Assembly (NCBI GenBank): GCA_944389815.1
Contig: CALXNS010000029.1
Span: 1 to 40,689 of the forward strand
DNA from: an uncultured Victivallis sp.
GTDB taxonomy: Bacteria; Verrucomicrobiota; Lentisphaeria; Victivallales; Victivallaceae
Length of the DNA: 40,689 bases
Direction of reading: 5' to 3'
Below the pieces are notes generated by a model, which did no database searches, was not told where the DNA came from, and was given only the letters and a program-made list of their open reading frames with translations. The position numbers were made by a program, and so were the translations under genes. Position 1 is the first letter of the stretch; each line of letters starts with the position of its first letter. Shown in pieces: positions 34,394-40,689 of the stretch.

Positions 34394-34435
34394 GAAAAAA
34401 AGTAATAAAAAAGGTTCCGGAACGATTCCGGAACC
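34394..34435 (-). terminator. Rho-independent terminator after the GH39-like gene
   Basis: GGTTCCGGAA (34413-34422) and TTCCGGAACC (34426-34435) form a perfect 10-base stem with a 3-base loop. A-runs at 34394-34412 supply the U-run on the minus strand. Confidence 0.85.
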
Positions 34436-34463
34436 AGAGAAAAAGAAGTACTTATATGAGAAG

Positions 34464-35876
34464 TCAATTGCGTGTTGCGGCGGTGTCGCCGCCGTTGCCG
34501 TCCTCGGATTGAATGCGGATCATGACCGTATCGAAGGGGGCGAGTTCGAGCGGCAGTTGAATTGTGCCGGACGCGGAAGAGGAGACCGTGGATTTCTGCG
34601 GCGGAATTTCACCGGTTTTGGCCGCGTTGTCCGCATTTTCGCGGGAAATTTCCAGTTGATAAGTCCGGTTGGGCGCGAGATGGCGGATGACCATATCGGT
34701 ATTGAGCGAGGTTGCCCCTCTGGTCGCATCATAACGAGCAATGAGAAGCGCGACTTCCTCTGGGGATCCGGCGGCGGTCACGGTGACGCCGGGGAGCTCA
34801 TCGGTGCGGACGGTGAGGGCGCGCTCGGGCAGCGTATCGAAGAAGTGAAGAACCCGGAATGCGGTACGCGGGGTGCCATTCTGATCGAACAAGCTTGAAT
34901 ACGGATCCCGATAATGTTCAATTCGGAAGAACGCGGCGCCGTCGATGCGGTCGTTTTTCTGCATTTCATTGAGGGATGCGCCGATCCATGCCGCGACCTG
35001 TTCGGCGGGGAAACGGTTGACGGATTCGGCGGGAAGGTTCCATTCGGTGTAGTAGAGCGGCAATGTTTTTCCGAATTTTTTCCGGCAGATTTCGAGCAGC
35101 CGGTCGGAGAAGCGTGTGTAATTGGCAGGCTCGGTGGGATTGTCACCGGCCCAGTCTCCGTAATAATGAATGGTGAGGAAATCCGGTTCGGTGCGGGATT
35201 TTTTGACAAAGTCGAACCATGCTTCGTAATGTTCCGGGTACTGGGAGTTGTCGGCGAAGCCGCCCATCAGGGAGGAAGGATCGACTTTTTTCACTGCGCG
35301 GTACACTTCGTTCCAGAGTTCGAAGAAGGAACGGTGATTGTTGTTGTGCCAGTCGGTCCAGAAATAATTTCCGGAGGGTTCGTTCCAGAATTCCCAGAGC
35401 TTGACGTTGTATTTTTTCTCAAGATTGACGTGGCGGACGATCTCCGCGCAGAAATCCGCGTAGGCTTTGGGGTCGGTCGGCGGGGTGAAGGCGGGAACCG
35501 GCGCCTTCGGATTTGACGCGAGATGTTCCGGGGTGCCGAAGAAGTTGATGATGACTTCGCCGCCGCCCTTTTGAATGGTTTCGATCTCGCGGTCGAGCAT
35601 CTCCCAGTTGAATTTTCCGGTGGCAGGATCGTAAAGTTTATGCGGCAGACTGCTGGTGATCATTTCGATTCGAACCAGTTTCGGTGAGAGCTTTTCCAAT
35701 CCGGCGGCAAGTTCCGGTTTGAAATAACTTCCGGCATTGCCGCCCTGCGATACGCCGCCGAGCGCATGATTGATCTTTCCGGCGGAGCGGTTGGCGTCAA
35801 TTTGAATCGATGCTGCCGGAAGCAGCGTGGCAAATGCCAGGGAAGAGAGCGCAAGAATTCCTTTGTGTTTCATCAT
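34464..35876 (-). CDS. Secreted GH39-like glycoside hydrolase
   Basis: A protein of 470 residues with a short signal peptide (MMKHKGILALSSLAFATLL to about residue 22). The TIM barrel carries WEFWNEPSGNYFW with acid/base Glu166 and LYYTEWNLP with nucleophile Glu278, the GH39 arrangement. The last 120 residues form a beta domain. GH39 covers beta-xylosidases, iduronidases and related enzymes; which it is cannot be told. Two ATG codons in a row begin the frame and the ribosome-binding site is weak (GGAA). It follows the second prepilin-like gene by 58 bases and ends at a good terminator. Confidence 0.86.
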   Translation of the reverse strand: MMKHKGILALSSLAFATLLPAASIQIDANRSAGKINHALGGVSQGGNAGSYFKPELAAGLEKLSPKLVRIEMITSSLPHKLYDPATGKFNWEMLDREIETIQKGGGEVIINFFGTPEHLASNPKAPVPAFTPPTDPKAYADFCAEIVRHVNLEKKYNVKLWEFWNEPSGNYFWTDWHNNNHRSFFELWNEVYRAVKKVDPSSLMGGFADNSQYPEHYEAWFDFVKKSRTEPDFLTIHYYGDWAGDNPTEPANYTRFSDRLLEICRKKFGKTLPLYYTEWNLPAESVNRFPAEQVAAWIGASLNEMQKNDRIDGAAFFRIEHYRDPYSSLFDQNGTPRTAFRVLHFFDTLPERALTVRTDELPGVTVTAAGSPEEVALLIARYDATRGATSLNTDMVIRHLAPNRTYQLEISRENADNAAKTGEIPPQKSTVSSSASGTIQLPLELAPFDTVMIRIQSEDGNGGDTAATRN

Positions 35877-35934
35877 TAGATCATTCCATCTTGAAAATAT
35901 AGATAAATGTGAAGCAGAATCGAACCAGGCGCGA

Positions 35935-36579
35935 TTACCGGCCGTAATCCCACGGGTTGCCGATTACAGTCAAGGTATCCAGTTGATCCTTGCTGGAAGA
36001 GTCGTTCATCGTCAGCGATTCTCCGTGACCGTCACCGAAGACGACGTTGCTGCGGTCGCCGTGCGCCTTGCGGTTCCAGTAATTCAGGATTGCCGAATAA
36101 TACCCGGTGGCGTCGCCCGGGCAGCCCGGCGGCTGGAGCAGTCCGAGGTTGCCGGCGAAGCCGTCCGTGAACATCATTTTCTGATCGACGTCTTTGATTG
36201 AACCGGGTTTGCGGTTGGCGACGAAGCGGTTGTAAATGATGTTGCCGCGTTGCCGGCCGTTGTCGCCCGTGGTGTCGTCGAAATAACCGTTTCCGATTAC
36301 CGCCGGGCAGCGCATCATCGGATTCCAGACCTTTTCCGAAGTGAAAAACATCACCCAGTACAAATTTCCCGGATCGCGCTGTCCGAAAATCGTCACACCG
36401 TAATCACCCGAATAGAGGTGCATTGTAATTCCCATCTGGCGCATGTTGTTCAGGCACGATGCCTGTTTGCCGCGTTCGCGCGCCTGGTTCAGCGCCGGCA
36501 GCAGCATCGAAGCCAGAATCGCAATGATCGCAATAACGACAAGCAATTCGATCAATGTGAAGAGCGATGTTTTTTTCAT
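35935..36579 (-). CDS. Prepilin-like (type II secretion pseudopilin-type) protein, paralogue 2
   Basis: A protein of 214 residues from the ATG at 36579 (GGGAGAA five bases upstream; the longer frame extends into the promoter). The leader MKKTSL is followed directly by [25 protein letters not shown] and CLNNMRQMG. Near the C-terminus [11 protein letters not shown] is the DGH-type motif of this family. As in the first copy, Leu and not Gly precedes the Phe at the expected cleavage site. The protein is expected to be anchored in the inner membrane, or cleaved and assembled, with the body outside the cytosol. It is first in the operon with the GH39-like gene and divergent from the second GntR/LacI regulator. 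Confidence 0.87.
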   Translation of the reverse strand: MKKTSLFTLIELLVVIAIIAILASMLLPALNQARERGKQASCLNNMRQMGITMHLYSGDYGVTIFGQRDPGNLYWVMFFTSEKVWNPMMRCPAVIGNGYFDDTTGDNGRQRGNIIYNRFVANRKPGSIKDVDQKMMFTDGFAGNLGLLQPPGCPGDATGYYSAILNYWNRKAHGDRSNVVFGDGHGESLTMNDSSSKDQLDTLTVIGNPWDYGR

Positions 36580-36676
36580 GTGAATTCTCCCGGGGGTTGG
36601 TTCGGCGTTTGGATTGCCTTGAAGAAACATATTGTTTGGTAAATGTATTTCTTTTATGTGATCTTTGTTTGTTTTA

Positions 36677-36705
36677 AGTATACCAAAATAAAATGGATTT
36701 GTCAA
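36677..36705 (-). promoter_or_regulatory. Strong promoter of the prepilin-like/GH39 operon
   Basis: Minus-strand TTGACA (36700-36705) and TATACT (36677-36682), spacer 17, with TGG just before the -10 (extended -10). The leader to the ATG is about 90 bases. Confidence 0.7.
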
Positions 36706-36795
36706 GTAAATGGCTGCGAAAATATCGTTTTTTTTTAGTAAAACCCTGAAATGGTAATGTTTTTTTATTTTTTTTAAAAAAGATAATCAAATGGC

Positions 36796-36824
36796 TTGCA
36801 AAAAATATACTTTATTGGTATAAT
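36796..36824 (+). promoter_or_regulatory. Strong promoter of the second GntR/LacI regulator
   Basis: TTGCAA (36796-36801) and TATAAT (36819-36824), spacer 17, with TGG just before the -10 (extended -10). Confidence 0.7.
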
Positions 36825-36825
36825 A

Positions 36826-36840
36826 TACATGACAAATGTA
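36826..36840. promoter_or_regulatory. Candidate operator overlapping the regulator's transcription start
   Basis: TACAT (36826-36830) and ATGTA (36836-36840) form a 15-base palindrome just after the -10 box. A repressor bound here would block its own gene. Only one clear copy exists, so the call is tentative. Confidence 0.3.
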
Positions 36841-36877
36841 ACACCCCCGGTCTTGTCGCCGGAAAACGGAGGACGTT

Positions 36878-38017
36878 ATGGCGGAGCGATTGCTTTATTT
36901 GCAGATCGAAGAGCAGATTCGCGAGCGGATTCATTCCGGATATTATCCGGCGGGTTCCCAGCTGCCCACTGAAATGGAACTGGTCGAGGAGTTCGGCGCC
37001 AGCCGCCTGACGATCGGGAAGAGTCTGTCTCAACTGGTGGCGGAAGGACTGATCTCACGAACGCGCGGGCGCGGTTCTTTCGTGCGTCCGGTGGAACAGG
37101 GCGGGGGCTCGGATGCTGCTCCGGGGCTGATCCGTTACGTGAGCCCGGTCGCCGGAAGCGATGATGATATTTCGCGGCGGCACGGCATTCTTTCGGGAAT
37201 TCACGACGCGGTTCGCTCAAATGGTTACAGCGTGGGAGTGGATTTTTTCTCCAGTGTCGGCGAAGAGGTGGGCATTCTGCGTGATTTCACGAAACCGCTC
37301 AACAGCGCCTATGTGGTCTGGCCGAGCAATGATTCGGAGGTGATGACCGAATTGCGGCAGCTGACCGCGGCGGGATTTCCGTTTGTGCTCGTGGACGCGT
37401 TCTTTCCCGAATTGAACAGCGACTGCGTATTGACCGACAACACACTCGGCGCGCGCCGGATGATGGAATATCTGGTCAAACTGGGACATCGCCGGATCGC
37501 GTATCTGACTATTCCGCTCGACCGCATCAGTTTGTCGGAACGGTTTTCCGGAGTGATTTCCGCCGCCGGCACGTTCGGATTGGATACCGGGCGGCGGCTC
37601 GGATTGATTCCAGGCGGGCGCTCGATCAATTCTCAGGAAGTTCGCGAGGCGGAGCGGGCGTTTATCCGGGAGTGGGTCGCATCGCAGATGAAGAGCGCGG
37701 ACCGACCGACGGCGATTTTCTGCAGCAATGACTCGCTGGCGTTGACTTTATGCGAAATTTTCCGGGAGATGCGGATCTCCGTGCCGGGCGAGGTCAGTGT
37801 AGCCGGATTCGACAACGTCAGCATCGGGGAGTGGCTGCAGACACCATTGACGACCGTCGATCATGATTTCGTCGAGATCGGTCGCTGTGCCGGAGAGATC
37901 CTTCTGACGCGCCTGGGAAAGAAATCCAGCACGTTGAACCGGCCGTTGCAATATCGTATCCCCCCGAAACTGCTCGTGCGCGGCACCACTGCTCCACCGC
38001 CGGAAGGCGGAAACTGA
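36878..38017 (+). CDS. GntR-type HTH regulator with LacI-like sugar-binding domain, paralogue 2
   Basis: A protein of 379 residues. The winged helix spans about 5-72 (LYLQIEEQIRERIHSGYYPAG, then ASRLTIGKSLSQLVAEG and RGRGSFV). The LacI-type effector domain follows, with GHRRIAYLTIP, PTAIFCSNDSLAL and VSVAGFDNVSIGEWL. The last of these is a classic LacI/GalR signature. The start has GGAGG six bases before it. It is divergent from the prepilin-like/GH39 operon and most simply represses it until an oligosaccharide-derived sugar binds; this is inference from layout. Confidence 0.92.
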   Translation: MAERLLYLQIEEQIRERIHSGYYPAGSQLPTEMELVEEFGASRLTIGKSLSQLVAEGLISRTRGRGSFVRPVEQGGGSDAAPGLIRYVSPVAGSDDDISRRHGILSGIHDAVRSNGYSVGVDFFSSVGEEVGILRDFTKPLNSAYVVWPSNDSEVMTELRQLTAAGFPFVLVDAFFPELNSDCVLTDNTLGARRMMEYLVKLGHRRIAYLTIPLDRISLSERFSGVISAAGTFGLDTGRRLGLIPGGRSINSQEVREAERAFIREWVASQMKSADRPTAIFCSNDSLALTLCEIFREMRISVPGEVSVAGFDNVSIGEWLQTPLTTVDHDFVEIGRCAGEILLTRLGKKSSTLNRPLQYRIPPKLLVRGTTAPPPEGGN

Positions 38018-38114
38018 AAATTCGTTTCGGTTTCCCCGCATTCGGATAAACAGGGAATGGACGACGCCCGCGACGGCAAATGTGCCGGGGAATGATTTCT
38101 CGCGTCTTCCGGGG

Positions 38115-38142
38115 TTGCTTTTGGTCGAATCGGTGTTACATT
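38115..38142 (+). promoter_or_regulatory. Candidate promoter of the ZIP transporter
   Basis: TTGCTT (38115-38120) and TACATT (38137-38142) with a 16-base spacer, 33 bases before the ATG. Confidence 0.35.
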
Positions 38143-38175
38143 ATCTTCGGAGAATCATGAACTGGAGATAGGGCA

Positions 38176-38979
38176 ATGGATATTTCGTCCGAACAGATTT
38201 TCGCCGGATTCATTCTGACGTTGTTCGCGGGGCTCGCCACCGGGATCGGCAGCTGCATCGCATTTTTCTCGCGCCGTTCGGATACGCGCTTTCTGGCTTG
38301 TTCGCTCGGATTCTCGGGCGGGGTGATGATCTACATTTCGATGGTCGAACTTCTCGCATCGGCCCATGTGACGCTGGGGGAATTTTTCGGGCGGCGCCCG
38401 GGGGCTCTGTTCGCGTGTGCGGCGTTTTTCGGCGGAATCGCCGTCGCGATGCTGATCGATAAACTCATTCCGGGCTATGAAAATCCGCACGAGGTGCGTA
38501 AACTTGAAGAGATGAGTTCCCCCCGTCATGCCGACAAGCTCATGCGCAGCGGGATGCTTTTCGCGCTGGCGATCGGAATTCACAACTTCCCGGAGGGGAT
38601 GGCCACCTTCACTGCCGCCTTGACCAATCCGGTGATCGGAATTTCCATCGCGGTGGCGGTGGCGATTCACAATATCCCCGAGGGCATCACCGTTTCGGTG
38701 CCGATCTATCACGCCACCGGCGACCGGAAACGGGCGTTTCTTCTTTCGTTTCTTTCCGGATTGGCCGAACCGCTCGGAGCACTGGTCGCCTGGCTGTTTC
38801 TTCTGCCGTTTCTTTCACCTGCGCTGCTGGCGGGAATATTCGCCGCAGTGGCCGGGATCATGGTCTTCATCTCCTTTGACGAACTTCTGCCGCTGGCCGA
38901 AGAGTACGGGGAACACCATCTCTCCATTTACGGGCTGGTCGCGGGAATGCTGGTCATGGCATTGACGCTGGCGTGGTAG
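38176..38979 (+). CDS. zupT: ZIP-family metal transporter, ZupT-like
   Basis: A protein of 267 residues with eight predicted helices. The metal-binding motifs are HNFPEG (136-141) in helix IV and HNIPEG (165-170) in helix V, as in ZupT. A cytosolic loop with a few histidines lies at about 105-120. ZupT imports zinc and other divalent metals. The start has GGAGATAGGG just upstream. It is not obviously tied to neighbours. Confidence 0.93.
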   Translation: MDISSEQIFAGFILTLFAGLATGIGSCIAFFSRRSDTRFLACSLGFSGGVMIYISMVELLASAHVTLGEFFGRRPGALFACAAFFGGIAVAMLIDKLIPGYENPHEVRKLEEMSSPRHADKLMRSGMLFALAIGIHNFPEGMATFTAALTNPVIGISIAVAVAIHNIPEGITVSVPIYHATGDRKRAFLLSFLSGLAEPLGALVAWLFLLPFLSPALLAGIFAAVAGIMVFISFDELLPLAEEYGEHHLSIYGLVAGMLVMALTLAW

Positions 38980-39025
38980 GGCAGGAAAACAACACGCCGG
39001 CGCACAGTACAGACTCCATTTCCGC

Positions 39026-40237
39026 TCAAAGCTGCAGGACGCGCAGCGCTCCGGCCTGATGGGAGGCGGAACGGCTGAACCAGCCGCGCGGCGATTTCCG
39101 GATTGTCACGTCTACGGAAATATTCTCTTCATCGCGCAGGATTTCCAGTTCGAGCGTCGAATCCGGTTCTGCGCCGAATACGACACTTTGCAGATCTCCG
39201 GGATTGTCGATTTCGCGTCCATTTGCCTTGAGGATCAGATCGCCGCGATGCAGAACTCCGGCGGCCGGGCTGCCGCGGTAGAGTTGTTCGACCACGACGC
39301 CGCCGCGGACGTTGGAACGCTGTCGGGTGTCGCGATCGGTCGGGGAGACGATGACGCCGAGCCAGGGGCGTTCGACGTGGCCGTTGCGGATCAATTCGTC
39401 GGCGATTCTTCCGGCGATTTCGGAGGAGATTGCAAAACTGATGCCGATATTGCCGCCGGAAGGAGAGAGAATGAAATCGTTCACGCCGATGACTTCGCCC
39501 TTGAGATTGAGCAGCGGTCCGCCTGAATTGCCCGGATTGATCGAGGCGTCGGTCTGGATGTAGTTTTCCTGAAGATTCACGCCGACGCCGCTGCGGCGGG
39601 TGTTGGAGACGATTCCGACGGTGACCGTGCGGCTCAAACTGAACGGCGCACCGATCGCGATCGCCCAGTGACCGATTTCGATCTTTTCCGGATCGGCGAA
39701 CTTGAGCACCGGGAAATTACCCGCGTCTTTTTCGAGTTGGAGTACTGCAAGATCGGTCGGTGGATCGACTCCGATGACTTTGGCGCGGTATTCACTGCCG
39801 TCATGAGTGGTCACCCAAAAGGAATCCTGGTCGCGCACCACATGATAATTGGTCAGGATGATTCCTTCGGTCCGGATGAAGAAACCCGATCCCTGACCGG
39901 ACGGCACCTCCAGATAATCGATTTTTCTCCTGGTGTAATCGTAGGGATTGAAATAAGGATCGACCACGCCGATCCGTTTCTGGGCGGTAATCAGCACCAC
40001 CGCCGGCATCGAACGGCTGATGGCGGTGGCGAACTCCTCCTGCAATGCGGCCGCCCGGAACTCATTTGCGGAAACTGCTCCGGCAGGTGCCGGGAGAGTT
40101 TCCCGGTTGGTCTCCGCGGATTCCGCCGTCGTACATTTCCATCCGGGAACGGTGAAGCAATATACGATGCCCGCCGCGGCCAGGGCGCCGAGAAACGCCG
40201 CGGCCAGCAGGGCGATAAATAATCTGCCTCCTCTCAT
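39026..40237 (-). CDS. Trypsin-like serine protease with PDZ domain (HtrA/Deg family)
   Basis: A protein of 403 residues. An N-terminal signal anchor (about 7-30) is followed by a protease domain with the triad His132 (TNYHVV), Asp162 (PTDLAVL) and Ser238 (NPGNSGGPL). One PDZ domain follows (about 285-380, RPWLGVIVSP, then GVLHRGDLILKANGREI). The single PDZ resembles DegS, but the LA loop is short and the product may be an anchored quality-control protease in the periplasm. It has a candidate promoter just upstream. No sigma-E/RseA genes are in the window. Confidence 0.92.
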   Translation of the reverse strand: MRGGRLFIALLAAAFLGALAAAGIVYCFTVPGWKCTTAESAETNRETLPAPAGAVSANEFRAAALQEEFATAISRSMPAVVLITAQKRIGVVDPYFNPYDYTRRKIDYLEVPSGQGSGFFIRTEGIILTNYHVVRDQDSFWVTTHDGSEYRAKVIGVDPPTDLAVLQLEKDAGNFPVLKFADPEKIEIGHWAIAIGAPFSLSRTVTVGIVSNTRRSGVGVNLQENYIQTDASINPGNSGGPLLNLKGEVIGVNDFILSPSGGNIGISFAISSEIAGRIADELIRNGHVERPWLGVIVSPTDRDTRQRSNVRGGVVVEQLYRGSPAAGVLHRGDLILKANGREIDNPGDLQSVVFGAEPDSTLELEILRDEENISVDVTIRKSPRGWFSRSASHQAGALRVLQL

Positions 40238-40270
40238 GATGGCCTCCTTTTTTGTTATTCAAGCTCTTGT

Positions 40271-40298
40271 AACATAATGGGTTTTGGCGAAAAATCAA
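40271..40298 (-). promoter_or_regulatory. Candidate promoter of the HtrA-type gene
   Basis: Minus-strand TTGATT (40293-40298) and TATGTT (40271-40276) with a 16-base spacer, 34 bases before the ATG. Confidence 0.45.
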
Positions 40299-40538
40299 GT
40301 GAAAAACGGGAAAATAATAAAAAATATCTACTGAAATGGTAGTGATTTGAAAAAAACTGATACACTCCTGTACTTGTTTCAGATGGAAGAGAAAATTCGA
40401 GAAGAAACGGGCGTTCGGTGGTTGTAATTTTTCGTAGTGACAGTATCGTATCGAATTTCAGAGAGAAGAAAGATATTCCGCTGAAAGAACGGCGGAAGTA
40501 GTTTGGTTCAGTGGTAAATGGAGACAAGCAGAGCGAAA

Positions 40539-40689
40539 ATGGCAGAAAATGCGGAAATATCGTATCGTTCAACGGCGGCGGCCTGTTATGTGGCGAACTT
40601 CGTCGGTGCGATCGTAATCAATCTGACCCCGATTCTTTTTGTGCCGTTGAAGTTGATGTATGGGTTAAGCTATACGCAGTTCGGAGTGT
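40539..40689 (+). CDS. Major facilitator superfamily transporter, 3' end missing
   Basis: The first 50 residues are visible before the window ends. They begin MAENAEISYRSTAAAC and continue into a first membrane helix (YVANFVGAIVINLTPILFV) followed by LMYGLSYTQFGV, typical of the start of an MFS permease. The start is uncertain: an in-frame ATG seven codons earlier (40518) is also possible, and a stop codon lies just before that. GGAG at 40520-40523 is 15 bases from the chosen ATG. Substrate cannot be read from this part. Confidence 0.65.
   Translation, partial: MAENAEISYRSTAAACYVANFVGAIVINLTPILFVPLKLMYGLSYTQFGV

Noticed and set aside
36815..36824. TTGGTATA shared by the two divergent promoters as a regulator half-site
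   Set aside because: The shared letters are explained by the extended -10 elements themselves (TGG plus TATAAT/TATACT).
40444..40567. TATCGTATCG occurring at 40444-40453 and 40558-40567
   Set aside because: Only two copies, one of them inside the MFS coding region; likely chance.
40255..40572. A 105-codon minus-strand frame before the MFS gene
   Set aside because: Its composition (Phe/Ser/Leu-rich) comes from the AT-rich intergenic sequence. It overlaps a promoter and the start of a better-supported gene.

Overview
This 40.7 kb window is bacterial chromosome. It is GC-rich in coding DNA, with short AT-rich promoter gaps. The best guess for the source is a gut Lentisphaerota (Victivallis-like) bacterium. 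Reasons are a Gram-negative lipopolysaccharide (Kdo/heptose) operon, many plant-glycan glycosidases without any SusC/SusD pair, GntR-HTH regulators fused to LacI-type sugar-binding domains, and prepilin-like proteins ([16 protein letters not shown] type) placed directly beside glycosidases. This assignment is inference; no rRNA or marker search was possible.

Layout. 1-4.1 kb (+): the 3' end of an old-yellow-enzyme-like oxidoreductase overlapping a ThuA-like gene, a terminator, a 613-bp gap without a convincing gene, a GH20-type hexosaminidase and a MarC-family membrane protein. 4.1-6.0 kb (-): a GH127 beta-L-arabinofuranosidase. 6.2-7.4 kb (-): an Mrp/NBP35 ATPase with a NifX-like partner. 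7.5-14.9 kb (-): one envelope operon reading 153-aa membrane protein, heptose-7-phosphate kinase, kdsB, kdsA, kdsC, a giant LptA/OstA-repeat protein, lptB, hpf. It has a recognisable promoter at its head and a terminator after hpf. 15.0-19.4 kb (-): a zinc metallopeptidase, an acetyl-esterase-like hydrolase, a GH78-type rhamnosidase and a DUF2059 protein. 19.6-20.4 kb (+): a TSUP transporter. 20.4-24.0 kb (-): an OppD-like ATPase, a TPR protein and mutL, with overlapping reading frames. 24.2-26.3 kb (+): a ketoacyl-ACP synthase overlapping lipA.

26.4-29.8 kb (-): a catabolic trio (MDR dehydrogenase, Gfo/Idh oxidoreductase, enolase-superfamily enzyme) divergent from an AraC-type regulator, with a 21-bp-spaced direct repeat between the two promoters. 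30.8-34.3 kb (-): an operon GntR/LacI regulator, prepilin-like protein, secreted clan-GH-A glycosidase, whose genes overlap by one base. 34.5-38.0 kb: a second version of the same module, in which a prepilin-like protein and a secreted GH39-like enzyme are divergent from another GntR/LacI regulator. 38.2-40.7 kb: a ZIP transporter (+), an HtrA-type periplasmic protease (-) and the start of an MFS transporter (+).

How it fits together. The secreted glycosidases and prepilin-like proteins would act outside the cytoplasm on plant polysaccharide. GH20, GH127, GH78 and the esterase have no signal peptide and probably finish oligosaccharides in the cytoplasm. The MDR/Gfo/enolase trio probably processes a sugar acid or keto-sugar. 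The most unusual items are the twin regulator + prepilin-like + glycosidase modules, the 868-aa cysteine-bearing LptA-like repeat protein, and the strict AraC-controlled oxidoreductase operon. No tRNA, rRNA, CRISPR array, complete insertion sequence or prophage was seen.
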